Of a stretch of DNA of 7,776 bases, positions 1-6,576 are shown one piece after another. How positions within the stretch are numbered: the first letter of the stretch is position 1; each line of letters starts with the position of its first letter. The translations under genes and the position numbers were made by a program. The stretch comes from an archaeon. GTDB taxonomy: Archaea > Nanoarchaeota > Nanoarchaeia > Pacearchaeales > GW2011-AR1. Location of the stretch: assembly GCA_030639395.1 (NCBI GenBank), contig DAOWCW010000035.1:1-7776 (forward strand), given 5' to 3'. The notes beneath the pieces were generated by a model. That model was not told the origin of the DNA, ran no database searches, and was given only the letters and a program-made list of their open reading frames with translations.

Positions 1-173
1 CTCAATCTTAGCCTCGAGCTCTTCAATCTTCTTCTTGGTTCCGTCGCCACTCCTCATGGAATTTCTCTCAATCTTAGCCTCGAGCTCTTCAATCTTCTTC
101 TTGGTTCCGTCGCCACTCCTCATGGAATTTCTCTCAATCTTAGCCTCGAGCTCTTCAATCTTTTTCTTGGTTC
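1..173. repeat. 66-base in-frame tandem repeat, at least 2.6 copies, cut by the window edge
   Basis: Units at 1-66 and 67-132 are identical. A third partial unit at 133-173 differs by a single base (T for C at 163) and then diverges. The period is 22 codons, so copy-number change keeps the frame of the coiled-coil gene. The array starts at the first base of the window, so the true number of copies cannot be seen and may have been collapsed in assembly. It is coding sequence with no spacers and not a CRISPR array. Confidence 0.95.
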
Positions 174-411
174 TATCAACTCTCTTTTTAGATTTATATT
201 TTCCTGAAATTTTATTCTTCAGAGTTTTAAACTCCCTTTCTATAGCGGGAATCTCAGATACATGCTTTAACTTTGATTGAATAGACGCGACTTCTGCCGG
301 ATATTTTGATTCTGCCTCTAATGCCCTTAATTCTTTTTGAAGTTGACTTAGCCTCTCAATACCCTGCCTATAAATCTCAAAATCTCTTCTCTGAATTGTT
401 TTTTTAACCAT
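1..411 (-). CDS. Coiled-coil repeat protein, N-terminal part (C-terminus off the left edge)
   Basis: The reading frame opens with ATG at 411 and is still open at base 1, giving 137 residues of a longer protein. It has no signal peptide or membrane segment, so it is probably cytoplasmic. Residues 12-70 are rich in E, K, L and I with heptad-like spacing. From residue 81 there is a 22-residue repeat (TKKKIEELEAKIERNSMRSG plus DG) at 81-102 and 103-124, with a third started at 125; the KKKIEELEAKIE part is typical coiled coil and the RNSMRSGDG part is a polar linker. The start lies inside the end of the upstream gene (8-base overlap, ATGGTTAA), so translation is probably coupled. I do not recognise a family. 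Being last in a surface-protein operon, just after a membrane protein with a very basic inner tail, it could be a cytoplasmic partner or scaffold; that is inference. Confidence 0.8.
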   Translation of the reverse strand, partial: MVKKTIQRRDFEIYRQGIERLSQLQKELRALEAESKYPAEVASIQSKLKHVSEIPAIEREFKTLKNKISGKYKSKKRVDRTKKKIEELEAKIERNSMRSGDGTKKKIEELEAKIERNSMRSGDGTKKKIEELEAKIE

Positions 412-1801
412 TCTCTTTCATGTCTTCATACCCCCTTTCATTAATTACTCCAGCATCATACCCCTTCTTCCTCCATTTCTCAACCCAAGTCTTTATCTTA
501 TTCTGCCCCATCCTTTTCGGCTTTTCACCCAACGATTCCGTATCATAACCTTTCCTTTTCCATTTCTCAATGACATTCCTTAACGGGCTTCTTCTCTTAC
601 GCTTCAAAATCTTTTTAACCTTCTTACGAATAGATTTGGTTCTCTTATGGATAACTTTGCCCTCCACCTTCTTATTCAATTTTATAGACTTAGCCCTAGG
701 CTCACTTAAAGCAATCTTTGGAATTTCCTTCTGCGGTTTAAGCTTAATCTTACTAAGATTTTTCTGGGTTCCTAAACCTCGCTCCTTGACAAAAAGACTC
801 TTCAAAAATACTCCAAAGTAAGTAAGTAATTTCTTAATCCTAACACGAGACAAAATAACAATCCCAATAAGAATCAGCCCAACAAGAGAGAGCACTTTTA
901 TAGAAGACATATGGAATTCAGATAATTTAATCAGCCCCGCCTTATTAGAATAAAACAAAACTCCAATTAAAACTATAAAAAATAAAAAAACACCAATAGA
1001 GATTTTATGCCTATTAACCCACCTGCCCTCAGAAGCAAGCATATCTCTAATCTCTCTTCTTTCCCAATAAATTATAACAAAAAGAATGAGTATACCTATA
1101 ACTGCTAAAACAAAATAAATATTATCTGTTATAGCTTCACCAAGATCGCCAATAACCTGCCCAGTTAAAGACCTAGTTTCAGGAACTTCTTCAATAGCCT
1201 CTTGAACTTCAATAATCCTACCAGCCCGAGCATAATATGAATCATACTCAACCTCCGCATAAAAATTATAAGTCCCAGGCAAAATATCCCTAGGCAAAAA
1301 CAACTCAGCAAACTCCGTCGTCTCATCAAAATCCGCCATATAAATCGTGTCAAATCCCTCAGTCACAATCTCCTCATCTTGAACCAGCCAAAACTTAACA
1401 ATAACGTCTCCATGAATAGCAGCAACACCTTTCAAGTAATAAGTAAAATTAAAAAACTCTCCCGGATAAATCGGAGAAGACACCTCAATTATCTTCATAT
1501 CAAAAAGCTTAACACACCGATTCATCCAACAAGTCTTCGTATCATTACAATCAGCGTCACTATCACATTCATAAACATAACACTTTCCCTCAAAACAAAA
1601 CTCCCCCAACTCACAATCCGAATCATTCGTACATTCAGAAACAAAATATCCACCACCCCCACCACCTACTGGCGTCACAACCGGAGTCGGAACGACATCC
1701 GACATAATAAAAAAATCATCTGGATTATCCATAAACGTACTCGCCCCAAAAACCAAAGGCAACAACATCAAAGCAAACAAAAAAATATTTAACCTCCTCA
1801 T
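404..1801 (-). CDS. Membrane-anchored surface protein: twin Cys modules, Ig-like domain, three TM helices, basic tail
   Basis: 465 residues. Residues 1-19 are a signal peptide (MRR, then a hydrophobic core ending VFGA). A Pro/Gly linker (six glycines at 46-51) leads to two matching modules, cysteines 57, 63, 69, 74 and 79, 85, 91, 96, both C-x5-C-x5-C-x4-C and acidic (NDSDC, DSDADC), which suggests disulphide-bonded repeats. Residues about 103-199 look like an Ig-like beta domain. SLTGQVIG at 211-218 precedes membrane helices at about 228-246, 267-285 and 301-318. The remaining ~145 residues are strongly basic and carry two copies of EKW-(K/R)-(R/K)-KGYD at 412-420 and 441-449. The start overlaps the upstream stop as ATGA, with GGGGTG about 8 bases before ATG as a ribosome site. 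Role inferred: anchor linking exported partners to the cytoplasm. Family not recognised. Confidence 0.88.
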   Translation of the reverse strand: MRRLNIFLFALMLLPLVFGASTFMDNPDDFFIMSDVVPTPVVTPVGGGGGGYFVSECTNDSDCELGEFCFEGKCYVYECDSDADCNDTKTCWMNRCVKLFDMKIIEVSSPIYPGEFFNFTYYLKGVAAIHGDVIVKFWLVQDEEIVTEGFDTIYMADFDETTEFAELFLPRDILPGTYNFYAEVEYDSYYARAGRIIEVQEAIEEVPETRSLTGQVIGDLGEAITDNIYFVLAVIGILILFVIIYWERREIRDMLASEGRWVNRHKISIGVFLFFIVLIGVLFYSNKAGLIKLSEFHMSSIKVLSLVGLILIGIVILSRVRIKKLLTYFGVFLKSLFVKERGLGTQKNLSKIKLKPQKEIPKIALSEPRAKSIKLNKKVEGKVIHKRTKSIRKKVKKILKRKRRSPLRNVIEKWKRKGYDTESLGEKPKRMGQNKIKTWVEKWRKKGYDAGVINERGYEDMKENG

Positions 1802-4143
1802 CTAAAACACCCCCCACCAGAACAAAACACTTCACATCGATTAACAGAATTCGTCCCCTCGATATACAAATCTAAAAAATTAGTAATATTAGCCGTAGTA
1901 GAAAAACTCCCACTCCCAACAATAGAAATATTATTCCCCAACAAATCAACATTAGAACTAATCACGCAATTATCCCAACAATCAACCTCCCAATTCCCAG
2001 AACCAGAATAATTACAACTATCCTCCCCGTCCGCAATAAAATAAGTCGTCTCGCTATTATTCGAATTCCCAGCACTATCATTCGCAACAAAAGTCACATT
2101 ATACCGCCCAGTCAAATCCGGAATCGTAAACGAATTATTATATTTGTCTCCAACGGCCACAGTTAAAACTACCTCAACAATCGTACTATTCGGATAAGTC
2201 ACCCTCGCCAAAACACCATTCGCAATCCCATCCGTAACATTCGCCCCAATCTCAATAACATCCGTAACATTAAACTCAGAACCAGCAGTCGGAATCAAAT
2301 TATAAACCGCCGGAACCGTATTATCCACAATCATCACATGCGAACTATTAACACAATATAAATCAGAAGTCCCTAATTCACAAACCTCCAAAATCAAACT
2401 ATAACTCCCATCAACAGTCGAATCATCCCATAAATAACTCGTATTAGACTGATTCATCTCCATCGCAAGAGTCTTATTCCAAGAGCCGTCCTTATACAAA
2501 TACAAACTCGCATTCAAATTATCATCATTAGGATCCGAAAGGGCAAAGGTAACATTATACGGAAATCGAATTACCTCCCCTCCCTCAGGATGATGAATAT
2601 GCGGAGCCGGAGGATAATTATAAAGAGGATCAATATCCCAAGTAATATTCCCAACAAGATTAGTCTCAGCCCCAGAAGTCGTATTCACCCATAAATTATA
2701 AATGAACGCCGTCGGATTTGCATAGTTATGAAACCAATTTATATTCAACTCCGTCTCATACCCATCTCCTAAATTAGCCCAATTACTTCCCGAATCATTA
2801 GAATACTCCCAATGAGTCGTATAAGCCGGTGCCCTTACTTTATATGTCTTAAGCGAATAATACTTTGAAGCATTCGTCTCAGCCGTATACAAAATAACAT
2901 ACCTCACGTTCCCCAAGCCATTCATCGTAGAATTAGTATATATCGTCCTAAACTTTGTCCCATCATCCTTAAAAGTCGATGGCATCTGCTCATCAACAAA
3001 AAGACAACTCGCAAAATCATGCGGATTCCCACTGACATAACTACTATTACAAAAATAAACTTCAAGAGGTTGAATCGGGCTACCAGTCGCATTCACCCGA
3101 AAATCTAACTTATACTGATCCGCATCAATAGGAATCAACGACGAATTGAGTTCCACCTTAATAAAATTGTTCCCCGTAATCTTCTGCGAAACGCCGTCCT
3201 GCCACTTAACATCAGAAAAATTATAAAGCGCATCATACCACTTAAAAACACTCGGATTATAATGTTCATCAATTCTAAAACTCAAATTTATACTACTACC
3301 CGAACCAGCTTGAGTCACAAGTATTCTATCCCCTGAATTCTCTTGCGTCCCATCAAAAGTCGCAGTCTCCACGCCCTCCACAAACTGTATCCAATTCGGA
3401 TAAGCATAACAAACCTGAGACTGCTTATTCCCCAAACTACACCCATTCGTCCCATTCGCCGTAAAATTCAAATACCAACTATCAATCGTCTCCGTCGAAT
3501 CAACCGAAAAATTCAACTCCATATGCTCAATCTCCTCCAAATTACTTGTATTAAATTCGTCAATCCTATCAAAAGAACCATTCAAACCATAGTAATCATA
3601 CAAAGTCACGTCTATGGTTTTTGTTCCACTAATATTTATATCATCAACATCACAATCCTCATTATTAGCACTACTCAAACATCTAAATCTAATTTTAAAA
3701 TTTGGGTTATTATTCGCGTCAGTTGTTAAGCTATAAGAATAAAAAGTATAAGTGGCTATGTCCTCTACTTGCATCAAATTTATCCAAGATGTTCCATTAT
3801 ACCAATCGGCAGCAAGATATTCTGACGAATCTAGTGCATCCGTCAATCCCCAAAATGAAAAGGTAATATTCTGATAATTTTCCGTGCTAACCCCTGTTTC
3901 TATCAAACTTTCTGCACCGGTATTTTCTATCCAGATATTATATATTCCTGTACGAGGAGTCGCTTCGCCATTTCCAACTACCCACGCAGCCCCAGCACCA
4001 GAAGTCGTCCAATTATTAGTCACCAAACTTCCCGACTCAAACCCCTCAAAAAAGTCCCCATCAAAAGAATCCAAACTTCCCGCTCCACTCACAACCAAAA
4101 CGAATATCAAACACATAAATCCGAATATCAAAAACTTCTTCAT
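1798..4143 (-). CDS. Large secreted multidomain surface glycoprotein
   Basis: 781 residues from ATG at 4143. A start 15 codons further up is open, but MKKFLIFGFMCLIFVLVVSGAG is a clean signal peptide and its ATG forms TGATG with the upstream stop, so I chose it. Residues about 28-175 resemble the jelly-roll domains of surface proteins (FFEGFESGSL..NNW near the start, then FSFW, a WYNGTSW motif, and CDVDDINIS at the end). Two Ig-like beta domains follow in the last third: about 512-605 (after PPAPHIHHPEGG) and 606-703 (after VDNTVPAV). Residues 708-781 form a Cys-rich cap with C710, C722, C726, C770, C774 and C779, ending CSGGGCFR. There is no C-terminal membrane helix, so it must be held by another protein or released. 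N-x-S/T sites are dense. Gaps between neighbours are nil (1-base overlap upstream, 4-base downstream). It is likely a structural or adhesive cell-surface protein; ligand unknown. Confidence 0.88.
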   Translation of the reverse strand: MKKFLIFGFMCLIFVLVVSGAGSLDSFDGDFFEGFESGSLVTNNWTTSGAGAAWVVGNGEATPRTGIYNIWIENTGAESLIETGVSTENYQNITFSFWGLTDALDSSEYLAADWYNGTSWINLMQVEDIATYTFYSYSLTTDANNNPNFKIRFRCLSSANNEDCDVDDINISGTKTIDVTLYDYYGLNGSFDRIDEFNTSNLEEIEHMELNFSVDSTETIDSWYLNFTANGTNGCSLGNKQSQVCYAYPNWIQFVEGVETATFDGTQENSGDRILVTQAGSGSSINLSFRIDEHYNPSVFKWYDALYNFSDVKWQDGVSQKITGNNFIKVELNSSLIPIDADQYKLDFRVNATGSPIQPLEVYFCNSSYVSGNPHDFASCLFVDEQMPSTFKDDGTKFRTIYTNSTMNGLGNVRYVILYTAETNASKYYSLKTYKVRAPAYTTHWEYSNDSGSNWANLGDGYETELNINWFHNYANPTAFIYNLWVNTTSGAETNLVGNITWDIDPLYNYPPAPHIHHPEGGEVIRFPYNVTFALSDPNDDNLNASLYLYKDGSWNKTLAMEMNQSNTSYLWDDSTVDGSYSLILEVCELGTSDLYCVNSSHVMIVDNTVPAVYNLIPTAGSEFNVTDVIEIGANVTDGIANGVLARVTYPNSTIVEVVLTVAVGDKYNNSFTIPDLTGRYNVTFVANDSAGNSNNSETTYFIADGEDSCNYSGSGNWEVDCWDNCVISSNVDLLGNNISIVGSGSFSTTANITNFLDLYIEGTNSVNRCEVFCSGGGCFR

Positions 4144-6047
4144 CAACAAATATACATCGTAGACGTATCCCCCTGAATTATAATACAAGTAGCATTATCA
4201 TAAATCCTATGATTAACAGAATCTTGTTCCAAATGAATTTCCTCCGCAGTAATATTGCCAGTCGAATTAACCTCACTAAACCAAACACTAGTCCCATTCT
4301 GCAAATACAACCCATCAGCATAACTCTCATTAAAAGTCGCGTAACTATCATTCCAATAACTCGAAGGATTCGAAGCCAAATAATAATCCGCAATAGAAAA
4401 GTCTGAAGAGTTATAATAATTAAAACCTAAAATATCCGACAAATACGCCAATGTTCCATTATACGCCAACGGATCCGTCTCCTCCAAACTAACACCAGTC
4501 AACTGAGAACCATTCCCAAAAAAATAACCAGCACTAACATTCCCAGAAATATTAATATCGTTTGAAACATCATTACACCTACCTGCACCACTAACCCAAA
4601 TAACACCCACCGTAGCACTACTCCTCAAAATCATACCAACTTTCTGAACACAATCAGCAGCAGAAGGCCTCTCATTCACCAAAGTCCCAGCCGTCTCATT
4701 TAAATACAAATTGTCCCCAAAAGCCCAAGACGAAGTATCCATATTTGTAACCTTACCCGCAACAACACACTGACCATTACCACCAGAAGTTATCGAACCC
4801 AAAACCAAACAATCAGCATGATAAAGACTATCTGTATTATTAGCCTTCAAGGCATCCTGCCTATCCAACCCAGAATTATAAGCCACAAATCTCATCGCAG
4901 TCCCAGAAACAACAGTCGTCGCCTCCGTATTTTTAATACTCTCAATACTCGTCACCGTCACATTACCAGAAACCAAATCAGTCAAAGTCGCAACCTCAAT
5001 CCCATTCTCATAAATTATCCCCGTCACATTCAAATTCCCACTAATATTATCCCCATCAGTATCAACATACAACCCATCAGCATAACTCTCATTAAAAGTC
5101 GCATAACTATCATTCCAATAACTCGAAGGATTCGAAGCCAAATAATAATCCGCAATAGAAAAATCCGTAGAATTATAAAACCCAAAAGGATTCCCAGCCC
5201 CATAATACAACCCATCAGCATAACTCTCATTCCAACTCGAATTATCTCCACCCGCCCTCAAATCAATCGTCACATTCAACTTACTCTCATTAAACGACAA
5301 ACTCCCTCCACTATCAACAAACCAACCAGAAACCCAACCCGACACCGAAGCCCACCAACTCGAAGAATTAGAATACACCGAAGAATTAACATCCAAACCA
5401 GACTCATCACCAACCCCAAGATACAAGCCATCAGCCAAAGACTCATTCCAACTAGCATTATCACCAGAACCCCGAGCATCAATCGTCACATTCAACTTAC
5501 TCTCATTAAAAACCAAAACAACAATCCCACTATCACTCCCATTATACAAATAAATCCCATCTCCCTGCACAGAATTTATATCCCCGCTACCATTAACCCC
5601 AGTCAACAAACTCCCATCCCCAACAAAATAATCAGCACTAACATTACCACTAACATCAACATTCCCCGTCTTCACCTCAGAAACATCCCTCCTCAAAAAA
5701 TCCGAAACAGTCAATCTCCTCCTCGGTGTCTGGTCAGATCCCGCAATATTTATATTCAAAAAATATTCCGCCGAAGCATTATCACAAGAACCCCACGGAC
5801 TCTGCTCCGTCCTCCATTGACCCCAAGTCCCAGTAGTCAAACTCGAAGTATTACTAAAACACACATCGCCCCCCGTCACAGCATCATACACCGTAAAATT
5901 AAAAACATAAGTCCCAGTATTGAAAGTAGTCCCAGTATAATACTGCCCCTGCCAAACAGAAACCGAAGAAGCAAAAACTTGCCCAGCAAACACAACAACA
6001 AATATTCCAACAATCAAAAAAAACCTTTTCCAAAACTCACCTCCCAT
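4143..6047 (-). CDS. Secreted fibre-like protein with tail-fibre-type modules
   Basis: 634 residues from ATG at 6047, preceded by GGGAG six bases before it; the longer open frame lies inside the regulator gene and lacks a signal-peptide start. Signal peptide 1-26 (KR, hydrophobic core, QVFA). Residues about 27-120 form an N-terminal domain with C63 and C88 ending PRRRLTVSDFLRRDVSEV. Fibre modules follow: SGNVSADYFVGDGSLLTGV at 133-151 and a relative at 501-519, a FNESKLNVTID..SWNES.ADGLY unit at 180-213 and 252-285, and a 38-residue unit at 290-327 and 544-581. Residues about 365-487 resemble a domain I associate with phage tail fibres (GKVTNMDTSSWAFGDNLYL, then PSAADCVQKVG). The end, C621 to C634 (CIIIQGDTSTMYIC), may be a disulphide cap. 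I count about 34 N-x-S/T sites. Likely an extended, possibly trimeric, glycosylated filament or adhesin; partner unknown. Confidence 0.88.
   Translation of the reverse strand: MGGEFWKRFFLIVGIFVVVFAGQVFASSVSVWQGQYYTGTTFNTGTYVFNFTVYDAVTGGDVCFSNTSSLTTGTWGQWRTEQSPWGSCDNASAEYFLNINIAGSDQTPRRRLTVSDFLRRDVSEVKTGNVDVSGNVSADYFVGDGSLLTGVNGSGDINSVQGDGIYLYNGSDSGIVVLVFNESKLNVTIDARGSGDNASWNESLADGLYLGVGDESGLDVNSSVYSNSSSWWASVSGWVSGWFVDSGGSLSFNESKLNVTIDLRAGGDNSSWNESYADGLYYGAGNPFGFYNSTDFSIADYYLASNPSSYWNDSYATFNESYADGLYVDTDGDNISGNLNVTGIIYENGIEVATLTDLVSGNVTVTSIESIKNTEATTVVSGTAMRFVAYNSGLDRQDALKANNTDSLYHADCLVLGSITSGGNGQCVVAGKVTNMDTSSWAFGDNLYLNETAGTLVNERPSAADCVQKVGMILRSSATVGVIWVSGAGRCNDVSNDINISGNVSAGYFFGNGSQLTGVSLEETDPLAYNGTLAYLSDILGFNYYNSSDFSIADYYLASNPSSYWNDSYATFNESYADGLYLQNGTSVWFSEVNSTGNITAEEIHLEQDSVNHRIYDNATCIIIQGDTSTMYIC
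4305..4400 (-). repeat. 96-base repeat, copy 2 (codes residues 550-581 of the fibre protein)
   Basis: This stretch matches 5067-5162 over 96 bases with one difference (G at 4341, A at 5103). The copies are 762 bases apart, exactly 254 codons, and in frame. The protein similarity continues beyond the DNA identity, from residue 544. Confidence 0.93.
5067..5162 (-). repeat. 96-base repeat, copy 1 (codes residues 296-327 of the fibre protein)
   Basis: Partner of 4305-4400, 95 of 96 bases identical. The near-exact match at third codon positions points to a recent duplication or gene conversion rather than conservation of the protein alone. Confidence 0.93.
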
Positions 6048-6252
6048 TTTTTTCTCCCAAAACATAAACTTTCGCCATCCCAATATTCCTATATGAAATA
6101 TCTCCACGACCCTCAAGCCCCGCAAGAATAACCCTAACAGTAGAACGCGAAAACTCAGACAAACCAACAAGCTCTGTAATAGTACAACCATCAGAACACT
6201 TCTTCAAAACATTCACCACTTTCTCTTCGCTACTAATTTTCTTCGACTTCAT
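6037..6252 (-). CDS. Small winged-helix transcription regulator
   Basis: 71 residues, cytoplasmic, made up of little more than one winged-helix DNA-binding domain. Helix 1 is about 9-19 (EEKVVNVLKKC), helix 2 about 24-30 (TITELVG), the recognition helix about 34-47 (FSRSTVRVILAGLE), and the wing about 50-64 (GDISYRNIGMAKVYV). The S-R-S-T-V-R recognition helix followed by a GKV-type wing is a common archaeal pattern. C19 and C23 lie at the turn between the first two helices; they could bind metal or sense redox state, but that is a guess. It is the first gene of the surface operon, overlapping the fibre gene by 11 bases, so it most likely controls its own operon. There is no clear ribosome site upstream of ATG at 6252; a tiny reading frame ends exactly at this start. 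Confidence 0.88.
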   Translation of the reverse strand: MKSKKISSEEKVVNVLKKCSDGCTITELVGLSEFSRSTVRVILAGLEGRGDISYRNIGMAKVYVLGEKNGR

Positions 6253-6278
6253 TTGTAATCAATATAGAGTACCAACAT
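6249..6278 (-). CDS. Possible 9-codon leader peptide upstream of the regulator
   Basis: ATG at 6278 opens a frame MLVLYIDYK that stops at TGA 6251-6249, overlapping the regulator's ATG as ATGA, the same overlap style used inside the operon. GTG two codons upstream is also possible. A weak TATA-like stretch (TTTAGTTAAG, minus strand, 6310-6301) lies about 25 bases before this ATG, which would fit a leaderless start. So short a frame can easily arise by chance. Confidence 0.2.
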   Translation of the reverse strand: MLVLYIDYK

Positions 6279-6342
6279 CTTCACTCAACAACAAGCCAAA
6301 CTTAACTAAACTATCTTCCGTCGATAAATATCCACAAATAAA

Positions 6343-6507
6343 TTATTTAACATAAACATTAATATTTGACAAAAAGATTAGCAAAATATACATCAAAAAT
6401 ATCAAAAGTAAAATGCATAAAGCCACACTTCATACACCAACTACACGACCTTCAACAATCTTCTTAATACGAGACTTTATCCCAATCTTATAACGAATCA
6501 GTTTATC
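6343..6507 (-). pseudogene. Possible remnant of a small basic single-TM protein, interrupted by TGA
   Basis: One frame reads DKLIRYKIGIKSRIKKIVEG (start of 6507-6433, then RVVGV), meets TGA at 6432-6430, and then continues SVALCILLLIFLMYILLIFL and SNINVYVK to TAA at 6345-6343. A basic stretch followed at once by a strong membrane helix, in a single frame, looks like a real small membrane protein. There is no ATG for the first part. TGA is a normal stop elsewhere in this window, so readthrough is not expected. The second half could be read alone from GTG at 6426 (27 codons). It may be a decayed gene, a sequencing error, or chance in AT-rich DNA. Confidence 0.3.
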
Positions 6508-6510
6508 TTA

Positions 6511-6523
6511 GGATATAAAAAAA
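6511..6523 (-). promoter_or_regulatory. TATA-like box, minus strand
   Basis: The minus strand reads TTTTTTTATATCC here. A start of transcription would be expected near 6490, inside the broken small frame. It could serve that frame or give the five-gene operon a leader of roughly 240 bases. It overlaps a poly-T tract, so the T-run may instead only end the upstream unit. Confidence 0.3.
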
Positions 6524-6535
6524 CCTATCAAAAAA
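6517..6535 (-). terminator. Poly-T tracts ending the 6577-7186 unit
   Basis: The minus strand has six Ts at 6535-6530 and seven Ts at 6523-6517, 42-60 bases after the stop of the 140-residue gene. Archaeal termination commonly uses such U-runs without a strong hairpin, and none is evident here. Confidence 0.45.
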
Positions 6536-6576
6536 TAAACATCCATCCTATCTTTTTACTTTAAGCAATTCCAAAC

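Larger units (their letters stand above)
6253..6576. other. 324-base AT-rich gap between two minus-strand units
   Basis: No complete gene is visible. On the minus strand it holds poly-T tracts ending the right-hand unit, a TATA-like box, a broken small membrane-protein frame and the region that must contain the promoter of the five-gene operon. The minus strand stays richer in G than C in 6430-6510, as in the coding strand of neighbouring genes. The plus strand shows only a 26-codon frame from 6413 with no supporting signal. Confidence 0.7.

Noticed and set aside
1..173. Possible CRISPR array
   Set aside because: The repeats are contiguous without spacers, are in frame with a coiled-coil protein, and have no nearby cas genes.
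35..280. 81-codon plus-strand frame with a repeated hydrophobic peptide
   Set aside because: It is the antisense reading of the tandem repeats in the coiled-coil gene; the repeat makes it look ordered.
1379..1792. 137-codon plus-strand frame
   Set aside because: Antisense to the signal peptide, Cys modules and Ig-like domain of the anchor, which are clearly real.
4144..4188. Longer N-terminus for the large glycoprotein
   Set aside because: The extra 15 residues lie within the end of the fibre gene and would put a polar stretch before a normal signal peptide.
4818..6131. 437-codon open frame on the plus strand
   Set aside because: It is antisense to the fibre gene, has an implausible composition (I, N, P, R, S, T throughout), and is explained by rarity of TTA, CTA and TCA codons in the real gene.
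6048..6191. Longer N-terminus for the fibre protein
   Set aside because: The extra 48 residues lie within the regulator gene, look like an out-of-frame reading of it, and a good start with GGGAG exists at 6047.
6430..6432. TGA read as an amino acid in the small broken frame
   Set aside because: TGA serves as the stop of the regulator, the fibre protein, the glycoprotein and the 140-residue protein in this window, and nothing suggests recoding.
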